The position numbers were made by a program, and so were the translations under genes. This document shows positions 33,934-42,101 of a stretch of 64,000 bases of DNA, piece after piece (the first letter of the stretch is position 1; each line of letters opens with the position of its first letter). The stretch is from Bog-473 sp036489775. Its GTDB lineage: Bacteria; Actinomycetota; Acidimicrobiia; Acidimicrobiales; RAAP-2. The notes beneath the pieces are model-generated. The model saw only the letters and a program-made list of their open reading frames with translations. It was not told the DNA's origin and ran no database searches. The DNA is taken from the NCBI GenBank assembly GCA_036489775.1, contig DASXFC010000008.1, positions 1 through 64,000 of the forward strand, given 5' to 3'.

Positions 33934-34686
33934 CTACGACCCGGAGAAACGCGGCTCCCGCCGCTCGGCCGTGGCTCGGATGCCCTCGGCAAAATCGGCC
34001 GTCGTGCGTAAGCGTTCCTGCTCGGCCTGCTCGTGCTCCATGGCCAGTCGAGCCTGCTCCACCAAGCCCTGGCGCAATGTCGAACGGATGGATCGAACCG
34101 CCAGCGGACCCGACATCGCGATCGCCCCAGCTCGGGCCAGCGCCGCCACGTACAGATCATTCTCCGCGGCCAATTCGTCACAGAGCCCGATGCGCAGCGC
34201 CTCATCCCCGCCGACCCGACGGCCGGTCAACAGCAGATCGGCGGCATGCTGGGGACCCACGGTGGCGGGCAGGGTGACGCTGAGCGCAAAGCCGTGGTGG
34301 AAACCCAGCCGGGCGAAGTTCGCGCTGAAACGGCTGCTGGAGCTGGCCACCCGGAAGTCGGTCGAGAGCGCCAGCCCGCAGCCGCCTCCAACGGCCGACC
34401 CCTGGACGGCAGCCACGACAGGAAGTGGCGCCGCGAAGAGTCGGAGCGCTTGACCATAGAGCTCACCGATGTTCTGCCCCGCGTTGGCCGCGAAGTCGAG
34501 TCCGGCACAGAAATTCTTCCCGGCCGAACAGAGCACGATGACCCGGCACCAGGCAGAGTTGCCCATTTCCTCGTAAGCGTCAGCCAGCTCGGCTATGAGC
34601 GAGGTGTCGAAGAAATTATGCGGGGGGCGGCTCAGACGGAGAACCCCGACATGGTCCCCCTCTCGCCCTACCTCGATATCGCTCAC
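33934..34686 (-). CDS. Enoyl-CoA hydratase/isomerase family protein
   Basis: A crotonase-fold protein of 250 residues. The oxyanion-hole segment KNFCAGLDFAANAG and the second one VQGSAVGGGCGLALSTDFRVAS are conserved. The usual catalytic glutamates are not obvious in the FHHGFALSVTLPATVG stretch, so it may not be a simple hydratase. The GTG at 34686 follows GAGGAGG closely and overlaps the acetyltransferase stop (GTGA); the nine residues open before it are not used. Confidence 0.87.
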   Translation of the reverse strand: MSDIEVGREGDHVGVLRLSRPPHNFFDTSLIAELADAYEEMGNSAWCRVIVLCSAGKNFCAGLDFAANAGQNIGELYGQALRLFAAPLPVVAAVQGSAVGGGCGLALSTDFRVASSSSRFSANFARLGFHHGFALSVTLPATVGPQHAADLLLTGRRVGGDEALRIGLCDELAAENDLYVAALARAGAIAMSGPLAVRSIRSTLRQGLVEQARLAMEHEQAEQERLRTTADFAEGIRATAERREPRFSGS

Positions 34687-35168
34687 GAACCCTCCTCGGC
34701 CAGGCTGCGCCAATAGATCACAGCGTCCTCCCCCTGCACCGCCGCTGGGATACGGCCGATCGCATGAAAACCCAACCGCTCATAGAGTCCACGAGCAGGA
34801 TTGGACTCGAACACCAAGTTGAACATCATGGCGTCGAACCCCAGGTGACGGGCTTCCACCAGCGAATGCTCGACCAAGGCCCGGCCCACTCCGGTTCCCC
34901 GGTATGCGCCGAGGACGAAATATCCAGCATTGGCAATGTGGGCGCCCCGGCCGACGAAATTCGGCTTGATGTAATAGGCCCCAACCAGGTGCATATCGAA
35001 CCGAGCCACACAAACCAGCGAGGAGTGATTGATCCAGTAGTCGTCAAAGTCCTGCCGGGTGAGCGGGGGCGCCTGGGGGAATCCCTCGAACGCACTGACG
35101 ATACGTTGAAACCCTTCGAAGAGTTCGTCGTGGTCGTCTACGCGAGCTGGCCGAATCTCCACCGGCAT
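34683..35168 (-). CDS. GNAT-family N-acetyltransferase
   Basis: A 161-residue GNAT protein. The acetyl-CoA pyrophosphate loop is YRGTGVGRALVEHSL (motif A), with NLVFESNPARGLYERLGFHAIGRIP as motif B. It is cotranslated with the crotonase through a GTGA overlap. The ATG at 35168 is used, since a longer open frame runs into the next gene's end. The acetylated molecule is unknown. Confidence 0.87.
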   Translation of the reverse strand: MPVEIRPARVDDHDELFEGFQRIVSAFEGFPQAPPLTRQDFDDYWINHSSLVCVARFDMHLVGAYYIKPNFVGRGAHIANAGYFVLGAYRGTGVGRALVEHSLVEARHLGFDAMMFNLVFESNPARGLYERLGFHAIGRIPAAVQGEDAVIYWRSLAEEGS

Positions 35169-35208
35169 GAGCCCACCGTAGCGGCGAGACCTCGGGGAAC
35201 TGGTGTAT

Positions 35209-36048
35209 TTACCCGGTCCCCGAAGACACGCCGAAACCGACTGACCCCACTCCGGGTCGGACTGCTTCGATCGGATCGCGCAAGTCATCGATGTAGCCGA
35301 GTGCATAGGCACCGCGGTCGTAACCCATGAGGCGAAGGAGCTCGGTTGGCAATGTCTCCGCCACCTCCCGTGGAACGGAGAGGTACTGGTTCTCTTCCTG
35401 GCGCAACCAGGCCACGTTGTAGGTGATGTTCAGGCCGATCCGGGTCGTCTCCGTCTGGTTGGCCCCACCACCGTGGTAGATGCTGCCCGAGTAATAGAGG
35501 ACCGATCCACGCTCCATCTCGGCCGGTTCGGTGTCGTCCTGGGTGAAGGTCAACTTGTCCTCGGCGGCATTGCTCCCGACGACCACCCTGGTTGCGCCAT
35601 TGGCCTCGGTGAAGTCCGTCTGGGCCCAGATGGTGTTGCACTGCACCTCATACCCACGGGGGAACGGAAAGAAGTCGAAGGCCCACTGGTCTCGGTGGAT
35701 GGGCTGTGCCGTCTCGCCAGCGCCGATGGCGATGGCCTGGGTCAGGTGCAGCTGGAAGTTGGTGGCGTGCCCGAGGAAGGTGCCGGAGATGGCCAGGGAC
35801 AGTGGATGCATGACCAATTGCCGGCTGGCCGGCGATCGGGCGATAAGCGATCCCGTGCGCCGGGTGCTGTTGCCACTGAACTCGTCGGGACCCGCCGGCG
35901 TCGCCTCGAGGTAGGGAGCAAGCTCGGCTGCGATGGTATCGAGCAGGATGGTCGAGGCCAGGTGGTCAACGATCACGGCCCCATCTCGGCGCAGGGCCTC
36001 GGTCACGGCCTCGGCCGATGTGTCAGGTGGCAGATGGGTCAGAGGCAT
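35209..36048 (-). CDS. Second PhyH-family dioxygenase
   Basis: A 279-residue Fe(II)/2-oxoglutarate enzyme, not a close copy of the one at 33 kb. The HxD pair is PIHRDQWAFDFFP and the distal His is in SIYHGGGANQTETTRIGLN, where the Arg binds 2-oxoglutarate. The C-terminal NVAWLRQEENQYLSVPREV is typical of a PhyH subgroup common in actinobacteria. It lies 81 bases behind the PqqD-like gene on the same strand and might share its transcript. Confidence 0.88.
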   Translation of the reverse strand: MPLTHLPPDTSAEAVTEALRRDGAVIVDHLASTILLDTIAAELAPYLEATPAGPDEFSGNSTRRTGSLIARSPASRQLVMHPLSLAISGTFLGHATNFQLHLTQAIAIGAGETAQPIHRDQWAFDFFPFPRGYEVQCNTIWAQTDFTEANGATRVVVGSNAAEDKLTFTQDDTEPAEMERGSVLYYSGSIYHGGGANQTETTRIGLNITYNVAWLRQEENQYLSVPREVAETLPTELLRLMGYDRGAYALGYIDDLRDPIEAVRPGVGSVGFGVSSGTG

Positions 36049-36129
36049 CGATTACGACCGGCTGGCGACATGGCCCCCACAATGTCGCCCCGATGAGTTC
36101 GCTGCAAGCGATGGCCCTCCGCTCAGCGG

Positions 36130-36480
36130 CTAGGCGACCGCGTCGGCGACCAAGCCCATGCTGGAGAGCTTGCGCAAAGTTCGACTGGCGTCTTGGATGA
36201 TGAGCTCGGGGCGCTCAGCGTAGAGATCGGCCAGGTCGCTCACAATGTCTTCGAACGCGGTCTGGCCATCGCAACGTTCCAGCACGGCGTGGGCCGTCGA
36301 GTTGAACAGAACGAGAACCTGTCCCTGATCGTCGTAGATGGCCACATTGTCATCGAGCTCGACGGGTGTGAGATCCGGGCGCGCCAGTGGTAACGACGAC
36401 GGCAGGGGCCAATCATCTTCAAGTTCGCTGGCACCGAAGGCGGGGTCGCCTCCCGGTGAGGAGCGATCGCTAACTGGCAC
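36130..36480 (-). CDS. PqqD-like peptide-binding protein (HPr-rel-A type)
   Basis: A 116-residue protein whose second half is a PqqD/RRE-like wing-helix: VAIYDDQGQVLVLFNSTAHAVLERCDG, then FEDIVSDLADLYAERPELIIQDASRTLRKLSSMGLV. PqqD-type domains bind leader peptides of modified peptides. The gene overlaps the kinase gene by 11 bases and starts with GTG at 36480. With the kinase and the nucleotidyltransferase nearby, this is the recognised HPr-rel-A set of genes. What it binds here is unknown. Confidence 0.83.
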   Translation of the reverse strand: MPVSDRSSPGGDPAFGASELEDDWPLPSSLPLARPDLTPVELDDNVAIYDDQGQVLVLFNSTAHAVLERCDGQTAFEDIVSDLADLYAERPELIIQDASRTLRKLSSMGLVADAVA

Positions 36481-37351
36481 GCTGTGTGGTCAACGACGCC
36501 ACCTCCATAATGGATCTGCAGGCAGAGAACGTGTCCGAATATCTGAGTTCGAAACACGGTATCTGCTCTGCAATCCGGCCGAGTACGGCTGTGCCCTTAC
36601 TCCCGTGGTGCTCGAGATTGACGGAGTTGATGACCAGAGCCAGGAACGCGTCGGTGTGCGAGAGAGGTGTCAAGGAAGTTGAAGCACCCACGGTGTAGTT
36701 GGGCGCGACCACGGCCATCAGGCCACGAGGCGAACCGATGGCATCGGGCCGGATGTCCTGGGGCCGCACGTACCACTCGTCAGCCATCAGCGATTCTTCC
36801 ACCACAGGTCGGAGGTGGGACAGTGCATCAAAGCTGCCAGATTTCAGCGTGACCGGTTTGGGGTACGGCAGGAGAAGATCTCCCCGGAGTGCGACCAACT
36901 CATCGGACAGATATTCGAAACCTGACTCGACCAGAGATGCGACCAAGGTCGACTTCCCCGATCCAGATGGAGCGGGCAACAGGACACCACCGGCCAGGGT
37001 GCCGACCCCACCGGCATGGAAGAGCAAATCGGAGTTATCGGATGCGGCCGACGCCCGATTGATGTCCCACAACAGCCACTCGATGGACGCACCCAACGAG
37101 TTCGGACGAGCAATCAGCTCGTCATCTAGATAGAGCTCGATCACCGAAGACGAGTCGCATACCAGGGAGTACCAGTGTTCAGCGGGCTCAGGGCTCTGCA
37201 AGGAACTCAACAGCGCCTCGAGATGTCGACCGAGTACGCCGTGGTTGGTTCGAACCCGGAATCGAAGTGAGAGACCGGCGAAATCGCTCGAAACGTATTC
37301 CCAGGCTCGACTATTCAGGGATGCAGGGTCTTGGCCATACCCCTCCGACAC
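36470..37351 (-). CDS. HprK-related kinase (HPr-rel-A type)
   Basis: A kinase of about 293 residues. The nucleotide loop is LLPAPSGSGKSTLVASL, preceded by LFHAGGVGTLAGG and followed by GFEYLSDELVALRGDLLLPYPKPVTLKSGSF, the usual sequence of HprK-related kinases. This is the C-terminal catalytic fold of HPr kinase without its N-terminal domain. In paeninodin-type lasso clusters a relative phosphorylates the peptide's C-terminal Ser. The GTG at 37351, six bases after the repeat-protein stop, is preferred over a frame opening 105 bases earlier inside that gene. There is no clear ribosome site. Confidence 0.82.
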   Translation of the reverse strand: MSEGYGQDPASLNSRAWEYVSSDFAGLSLRFRVRTNHGVLGRHLEALLSSLQSPEPAEHWYSLVCDSSSVIELYLDDELIARPNSLGASIEWLLWDINRASAASDNSDLLFHAGGVGTLAGGVLLPAPSGSGKSTLVASLVESGFEYLSDELVALRGDLLLPYPKPVTLKSGSFDALSHLRPVVEESLMADEWYVRPQDIRPDAIGSPRGLMAVVAPNYTVGASTSLTPLSHTDAFLALVINSVNLEHHGSKGTAVLGRIAEQIPCFELRYSDTFSACRSIMEVASLTTQRAS

Positions 37352-37356
37352 CAGGG

Positions 37357-38238
37357 TCAGGGGAGTTCGTCGCCGTTCGATGTGGGAGGTTGCTCGGCAT
37401 CGAGCCCCTCGACGGCCGGAGTGACCGACCGGCTCGCCCAACGGCTGAGCGCCCATCCGCCAGCGATCATCACGCCACCGATTTCGACATCTCGTAGGGC
37501 ATTGAACCCAGTAAAGGCGAGCGTGGTGTTCTCCGGTGGGTTGATGGGAGCCGAGGTCGTCACCAAACCGCCAGGGTTAGTTGGCGGGTTGCCGTTCGTA
37601 CCGCCGGTTGAGCCCGTACCGCCCTGGCCGCCTCCAGTTCCACCGGTTCCACCAGTGCCACCGGTTCCGCTGGTGCCTCCGGTTCCAGTAGTGCCGGAGC
37701 CAGTGACCACGCCGCCGCCGCCGGTTCCACTCCCACTACCGCTGCTTCCGCTTCCACTGCCAGTGCCGCCGCTTCCACTGCCAGTGCCTGAGCCGCCGGT
37801 TCCACTGCCCGAGCCAGAGCCAGTGCCCGACCCGGAACCGGAGCCTGTGCCCGAGCCGGAACCGGAGCCTTCGGTCACGGTGCGAGTGCCAGTTCCAGTA
37901 CCAGAGCCGCCGTCCACAATGCCGGTGCCGGTGCCTGTGCCGGTTCCGATCCCGCCAGTGGTCCCACCACCGCTGGATCCACTCCCACTGCCACTGCCCG
38001 TGCCGCTTCCACCGCCTCCTCCGCCGCCGCCGCCGCCAGGGTTAGAAAGGGTGGCTGCTCCAGCTGGTGAGGCAGTCAGAATTTCGGGAATTACCCAGGC
38101 AGCAGCGCCGACAACGGCTCCCTTGGTGACGTTGCTCATTACTTGGCGTCGCGACATTCGGGCGCGTCCCACAGCTTCCGCCCGCTCGGCGTCGGAGAAT
38201 TCCCCGATGGCCGTGGGGTTGTCCATTCCCTCTCGCAT
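37357..38238 (-). CDS. Tat-signal Gly/Ser/Thr-repeat protein with LAFTG sorting-like motif
   Basis: A 293-residue predicted surface protein. Residues 29-63 are a Tat-type signal (SRRQVMS, hydrophobic core, SPAGAA). Residues 68-215 are almost only Gly, Ser and Thr in GSGTG/GTGG repeats. LAFTG at 240-244 fits the LAxTG signal of class E sortases. It is followed by a short hydrophobic stretch (VEIGGVMIAGGWAL) and basic residues, but then a 23-residue acidic tail that is unusual for sorting signals. It leads the operon that continues with the HprK-related kinase and the PqqD-like protein. The Ser/Thr repeats are an obvious possible target for that kinase (inference). Confidence 0.8.
   Translation of the reverse strand: MREGMDNPTAIGEFSDAERAEAVGRARMSRRQVMSNVTKGAVVGAAAWVIPEILTASPAGAATLSNPGGGGGGGGGGSGTGSGSGSGSSGGGTTGGIGTGTGTGTGIVDGGSGTGTGTRTVTEGSGSGSGTGSGSGSGTGSGSGSGTGGSGTGSGSGGTGSGSGSSGSGSGTGGGGVVTGSGTTGTGGTSGTGGTGGTGGTGGGQGGTGSTGGTNGNPPTNPGGLVTTSAPINPPENTTLAFTGFNALRDVEIGGVMIAGGWALSRWASRSVTPAVEGLDAEQPPTSNGDELP
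37605..38040. repeat. Degenerate short tandem repeats coding for Gly-Ser/Thr runs
   Basis: Six- to twelve-base units such as CTTCCACTGCCAGTG and GTTCCACCG (plus-strand view) recur with variation across the middle of the repeat-protein gene. They are in frame with the codons for Gly, Ser and Thr. Such arrays change length easily by slippage. Confidence 0.8.
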
Positions 38239-38254
38239 CCGAATTCACCCCACC

Positions 38255-38290
38255 ACTGGTCTTGAGCACCAGTACCGCATTGCTGGTGCT
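38255..38290 (-). promoter_or_regulatory. Overlapping, mutually exclusive hairpins in the repeat-protein leader
   Basis: On the transcript, AGCACCAG (38290-38283) can pair with CTGGTGCT (38272-38265). Part of the latter (ACTGGT, 38273-38268) can pair instead with ACCAGT (38260-38255), just ahead of the GGTGGGGTG ribosome site and the ATG at 38238. Two exclusive stems of this kind are typical of attenuation or translational switches; function is inferred. The remaining bases up to 38453 hold the promoters of the two divergent genes. Confidence 0.4.
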
Positions 38291-38453
38291 GCCTACAAAA
38301 TGTACTCCTGAATCACGCCTAAGACCTCACCCGACCTCGGGGGCCTGCCTGAGTAACGATCTACTACGGGGATTGCACCCGTTTCCGAGGGCAAAAAAAG
38401 CGTTCTTGTCGGTGCAGGCCGTCTCACGGGTACCGGCCGTGCATTATGGCGGG

Positions 38454-39569
38454 GTGGGCGCCAACGAGTCGACGGCGCTTCTGCTTTGGGAGGCCTGCCG
38501 GCGAGAACCCCGATCTCACGTCGTTTCCGGGCTGATCGACTCGGGGGCGGACCTGGGGATCGCCGTCCCGGCATCGGTAGATCACCGCATCGCTCCTCTG
38601 CTCTGGCGGGCGCTGGAGTCGGCCAATCGGGTCGATTCCCTGGGTGCCGATACTGGGGCCCTGCGAGCCATCTATGACACCTACCGGATGGAAGCGATGC
38701 TCCTCATTCCCCGTGCCGTCGCCCTGGCCGTTGAACCTCTGACGGCCGGTGGCCTCGAGCCCGTCATTATGAAGGGTCCAGCCATCGCGGCGAGATATCC
38801 GCTTCCCGGCCTTCGTCCGATGGAAGACATCGATCTGTTTCTCCCTCTTCGGGACCACGAAGCCGCCCTTGCGCTCTTAGGGCAGGCGGGATGGGCCGTC
38901 GAAAGACCCGCCAGCCACGACGACTACGACAGTCGCCTCGTTCACCGCGAGGTGCCGTCTCTCGCACTCGAGCTGCACTACGGGCTTGAACATCCGACCC
39001 AGCGGGTCACTGCACTCGACGGCGAGGAGCTATGGCGACGGCGCCAACCAATTACCTGCAACGGCGTCGACGCATTCGGTCTCTCAATTTACGACGAGGT
39101 GACATACCTGAGCGCGCACGCGGGCAAGCCTCACCACGCCTTCTTTCGCCTCATCTGGATTGCCGACCTTGCCGCCGTCATCGGTCATTACGTTGAACAT
39201 GAAGAGGCCATGGACTGGGATGGGCTCAGAACGTTGGCCCGTTCGGCTGGCTGTTCCACTCTGCTTTCGGCCGCCTTGGCTCTCGCTCGACACGCCGGGG
39301 TTGATTCGCCCGCCGATCTCTTCCCCTTACCAAAGAATGGCTGGCGAGGCTCGGCCATCCGGCAGCTGACCGATGTGTCTTGGCCCCTGACCCATCACAC
39401 GCTGCCGGGCTACCACTTGAACTACGCCCTCGCCGATACACCTCGTGGGCGAATCCGAATCCTCCTCGTTCTTCGAGCCTCAGGACATGGAATCGGTCGA
39501 CGGCTCTGGAGTGTTCTTGACGTGCCACGGCTCATTCGAGGGAGGTTGCAGCGGAGGGCCTCATCCTGA
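38454..39569 (+). CDS. Nucleotidyltransferase-family protein (NTP_transf_5), HPr-rel-A neighbour
   Basis: A protein of about 371 residues. The nucleotidyltransferase core is PVIMKGPAIAARYPLPGLRPMEDIDLFLP (residues about 104-131), with the K-G pair and the metal-binding D-x-D (DID, 125-127). Further on are a second acidic strand (SLALELHYGL) and a helical C-terminus. Members accompany HprK-related kinases and PqqD proteins, and also occur in some lasso-peptide clusters. The GTG at 38454 is my choice; a GTG at 38412 in the same frame is possible. It is divergent from the repeat-protein operon. Confidence 0.8.
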   Translation: MGANESTALLLWEACRREPRSHVVSGLIDSGADLGIAVPASVDHRIAPLLWRALESANRVDSLGADTGALRAIYDTYRMEAMLLIPRAVALAVEPLTAGGLEPVIMKGPAIAARYPLPGLRPMEDIDLFLPLRDHEAALALLGQAGWAVERPASHDDYDSRLVHREVPSLALELHYGLEHPTQRVTALDGEELWRRRQPITCNGVDAFGLSIYDEVTYLSAHAGKPHHAFFRLIWIADLAAVIGHYVEHEEAMDWDGLRTLARSAGCSTLLSAALALARHAGVDSPADLFPLPKNGWRGSAIRQLTDVSWPLTHHTLPGYHLNYALADTPRGRIRILLVLRASGHGIGRRLWSVLDVPRLIRGRLQRRASS

Positions 39570-39854
39570 CGACACGACAGCTTCAAAGACACGAGCCGTC
39601 GCGCCGGTAATCAGATCCAACGTGCGCTCCCCGAACACCCTCTCGTGCGGTGCGGAAAGATGAGCGTCGAAAAGGTCCTGTGATTCCCAGCATTCGAAGA
39701 ACCGGAAGGTATTGGGCTCGTCAAGGTCTTCAGCCCACGTGTACTCGATACATCCCGGGTCACGTCGAGAGTGTTCTGTGACGTCCAGAATGCTGGCGAT
39801 GGCGACGTCACGATCCGATGGGTCGAACGTGAGTGAACCGACGATGATGATCAC
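39561..39854 (-). CDS. Antibiotic-biosynthesis-monooxygenase (ABM) domain protein
   Basis: A 97-residue dimeric ferredoxin-like-fold protein. IIIVGSLTFDPSDRD, CIEYTWAEDLDEPNTFRFFECWESQDLFDAHLSAPHERVF is the ABM signature seen in quinol monooxygenases (YgiN type). It overlaps the amidohydrolase stop by four bases and is cotranslated with it. Its 3' end overlaps the nucleotidyltransferase gene by nine bases. Confidence 0.86.
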   Translation of the reverse strand: MIIIVGSLTFDPSDRDVAIASILDVTEHSRRDPGCIEYTWAEDLDEPNTFRFFECWESQDLFDAHLSAPHERVFGERTLDLITGATARVFEAVVSSG

Positions 39855-41116
39855 AACGGTCCGGACGTTTTCTCGAGCATGACCAGATCATCCTTGACCA
39901 AAGAGCCACTCTTCATGACGGCCAACAGCCTGGATTGGTCTTGCAGGATGGCGATGTCAGCAACGGGATCTCCATCCACGACCAGCAGGTCGGCCAGGTA
40001 ACCCGGGCGGATCGAACCGCTTTCGTGGCCTCGGCCCATCAATTCGCAGCCGTTCCGGGTGGCCCAGCGGATGACATCGATCGATGGAATCCCTGCTTCT
40101 TTGACGTAGAACTCCAATTCGTCGGCGTAACGACCGTGAGGGAGGCTGATCGCTCCGTAGTCGTCCCCACACAGCAACTTGACGCCAGCGGCGTTGGCCC
40201 GAGGCAGGATCTCGAGAGCACGATCGATGTCCTGCGCCATTGACGCAGTAAACCCCAGCCCTCCACCTTCCATCATCTCGGCGAATCGCTTTGGGAAAAG
40301 CTGGCTGGGCACCACGAAGGTCCCCTGGGCCACGATGCGCTCGATGCATTCGTCATCGAGACCATCGGCATGATCGATGACGTCGATGCCTGCGTCGAGA
40401 GCCATCCCGATCGCTTCCCGGTTTGCGATGTGCCCGCGCACCAGAACGCCACGCTGGTGCGCCGCCTCAATGCCCGCAAAGAGCTCCTCGCGTGTCATTT
40501 CCATCTGCTCGCTCGGTGCCACCGTTCCATGCCCACCGGTCACGAACATCTTGATGATCTCCGCTCCCTGCTTTATCTCCTCACGAACCGCACGTCGGAA
40601 CTCATTCGGTCCATCCACCCGATTGATGGCCCCGGGAGCCTGTACCTCCCAAAACCAGGGAAAGCTCTTGTCCCCGGCGTGACCGGTGGTACTTACGTCT
40701 CGACTTCCCGCCATCAAGCGAGGCCCGGGAAAGAGGCCTTCCCGCATCGCCAGCTTCATGGCGGCATCGATGGCGAAAGGTGCTCCTGCACTGACGGCAC
40801 CCGTGAAGCCACACCGCAACAGCATCTCGAGATTGTGTGCAGCCCGCACGGCCTGCAGCGCCGGAGGTTCCTCGAGGCCGAAGGGCGTGGACTTCGACCC
40901 CAACTCGTTGTACGTGGCGTGAAAGTGGCTGCTCACCATCCCGGGCATGACGGTGCGACCACCAAGCGCCACCACTCGGTCATCCGGTCCTGATTCAACA
41001 GGATGATCCGAGACCCCGGTGATGCGCCGATCCTCAATCACGACGGTGCAGTGTGCTCTGGCCCCGTCGCCGTCGACCACGGTGGCGTCGTCCAAAAGAA
41101 GCCTAGACATGGACAT
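39851..41116 (-). CDS. Amidohydrolase (imidazolonepropionase/prolidase-like)
   Basis: A 421-residue metal-dependent hydrolase with a split beta-sandwich and TIM barrel. The metal-binding pair appears as SSHFHATYNE rather than the usual HxH, so one ligand may be shifted. Later ligands are GAEIIKMFVTGGHG (Lys region), VRGHIANREA, VIDHADGL and the Asp in LLCGDDYGA. It resembles aryldialkylphosphatase/carboxypeptidase-type amidohydrolases. ATG at 41116 with GAGGAT upstream; a second ATG follows two codons later. Confidence 0.86.
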   Translation of the reverse strand: MSMSRLLLDDATVVDGDGARAHCTVVIEDRRITGVSDHPVESGPDDRVVALGGRTVMPGMVSSHFHATYNELGSKSTPFGLEEPPALQAVRAAHNLEMLLRCGFTGAVSAGAPFAIDAAMKLAMREGLFPGPRLMAGSRDVSTTGHAGDKSFPWFWEVQAPGAINRVDGPNEFRRAVREEIKQGAEIIKMFVTGGHGTVAPSEQMEMTREELFAGIEAAHQRGVLVRGHIANREAIGMALDAGIDVIDHADGLDDECIERIVAQGTFVVPSQLFPKRFAEMMEGGGLGFTASMAQDIDRALEILPRANAAGVKLLCGDDYGAISLPHGRYADELEFYVKEAGIPSIDVIRWATRNGCELMGRGHESGSIRPGYLADLLVVDGDPVADIAILQDQSRLLAVMKSGSLVKDDLVMLEKTSGPL

Positions 41117-41163
41117 CCCCCATCCTCAATCGAAGCCAGCTCATCGCTGAACCGAGTGGCACT

Positions 41164-42042
41164 ATGGCAACTGTAGTGATCGAATCCGGTCAGTCCCTCT
41201 TGCTGTGTTCGGGCACGCTGCATGCCGACGTGTCTCTCCGAGACCGCCTCGCCGCCGCCTCGGCAGCCGGCTTCTCGTACATCTCAATGTGGGGCCGCGA
41301 CTACCAACGGGCCGGGGCCGATGGGCTCAGCGATTCAGACATTTTGCACATGCTGGCCGACCACGGACTGCACGTCGGCGAACTCGATCCGGTCTGGTCC
41401 TGGCTGCCGGGCACCCAGAACTTCCAACTTCCGATCGAACACGATCCGAGCCTCATCTTCCAGTTCGACGACTCCCGAATGCTCGCTGTCGCCGAAACGC
41501 TGCAGGCACGCTCAATCAATGTGGTTGACATCCTTGGTGGGACCTGGACGCACCAGGAAGCAGTCGAGTCGTTCAAGCTCTTGTGCCAAAGGGCCGCCGA
41601 CCACGGCCTTCTGGTCCAGCTCGAATTCCTCCCTTGGTCACGCATACCGGACCTCTCGTCGGCCTGGGAGATCGTGCATGAGGCCGACGAAGACAACGGA
41701 GGCCTGACGATCGATGCCTGGCACTACTGCAGGCAGCCAGCCGGGAAGCACACACTGCGTTCGATCCCCCCTGATCGGATTTTGGGCATCCAGCTCTGCG
41801 ATGGATTGGCGGCTCCGCCGGAGAATCCGATGCATGCCGCGCTCCACGATCGCCTGCTGCCTGGTGAGGGCGAGTTCGATCTGAGCACGCTGATGGCCGA
41901 ATTGCGGGTAGCCGGATCCTCGGCACCAATCGGTATCGAGGTGTTCTCAGATGCGCTTCACGGTCTGTCACCAGTCGAGGGTGCTCGTCAGGCCGGAGAA
42001 GCACTCCGCCGACTTCTGGGCTCCGAGACCCGACCGCGGTAA
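41164..42042 (+). CDS. Sugar-phosphate isomerase/epimerase-like TIM-barrel protein
   Basis: A 292-residue xylose-isomerase-like protein (AP-endonuclease-2 fold). GFSYISMWGRDYQRAG, VVDILGGTWTH, VQLEFLPWSRIPD (Glu), GLTIDAWHYCR (Asp-x-x-His), ILGIQLCDG and GIEVFSD (Glu) are placed where the metal-binding residues of this family lie. Catalysis is therefore plausible, with sugar or inositol derivatives the usual substrates. It is divergent from the amidohydrolase with 47 bases between. Confidence 0.8.
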   Translation: MATVVIESGQSLLLCSGTLHADVSLRDRLAAASAAGFSYISMWGRDYQRAGADGLSDSDILHMLADHGLHVGELDPVWSWLPGTQNFQLPIEHDPSLIFQFDDSRMLAVAETLQARSINVVDILGGTWTHQEAVESFKLLCQRAADHGLLVQLEFLPWSRIPDLSSAWEIVHEADEDNGGLTIDAWHYCRQPAGKHTLRSIPPDRILGIQLCDGLAAPPENPMHAALHDRLLPGEGEFDLSTLMAELRVAGSSAPIGIEVFSDALHGLSPVEGARQAGEALRRLLGSETRPR

Positions 42043-42060
42043 CTATTAACCTCCATCGGG

Positions 42061-42080
42061 TGACGTCGCAGTAGACGTCA
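42061..42080. promoter_or_regulatory. Inverted repeat upstream of the acyl-CoA ligase gene
   Basis: TGACGTC, six bases, GACGTCA: a perfect seven-base inverted repeat, 21 bases before the ligase start. The left half resembles the 16-base element found at four other promoters of the island (11 of 16 matches in either alignment), so it may be a variant site for the same regulator. Confidence 0.5.
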
Positions 42081-42101
42081 GCATTACCAAGGGAGTCCGC
42101 C

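Noticed and set aside
37247..37257. GGTTCGAACCC resembling a tRNA T-loop
   Set aside because: It is inside the kinase gene, no acceptor or anticodon arms are found around it, and its position is coding.
37605..38040. Repeats resembling a CRISPR array
   Set aside because: The units are short, variable and in frame with a Gly/Ser/Thr-rich protein. There are no regular spacers and no cas genes.
36130..39569. A complete lasso-peptide cluster
   Set aside because: No B2 transglutaminase-like peptidase, no asparagine-synthetase-like cyclase and no precursor peptide were found nearby, so only the tailoring-type genes are present.
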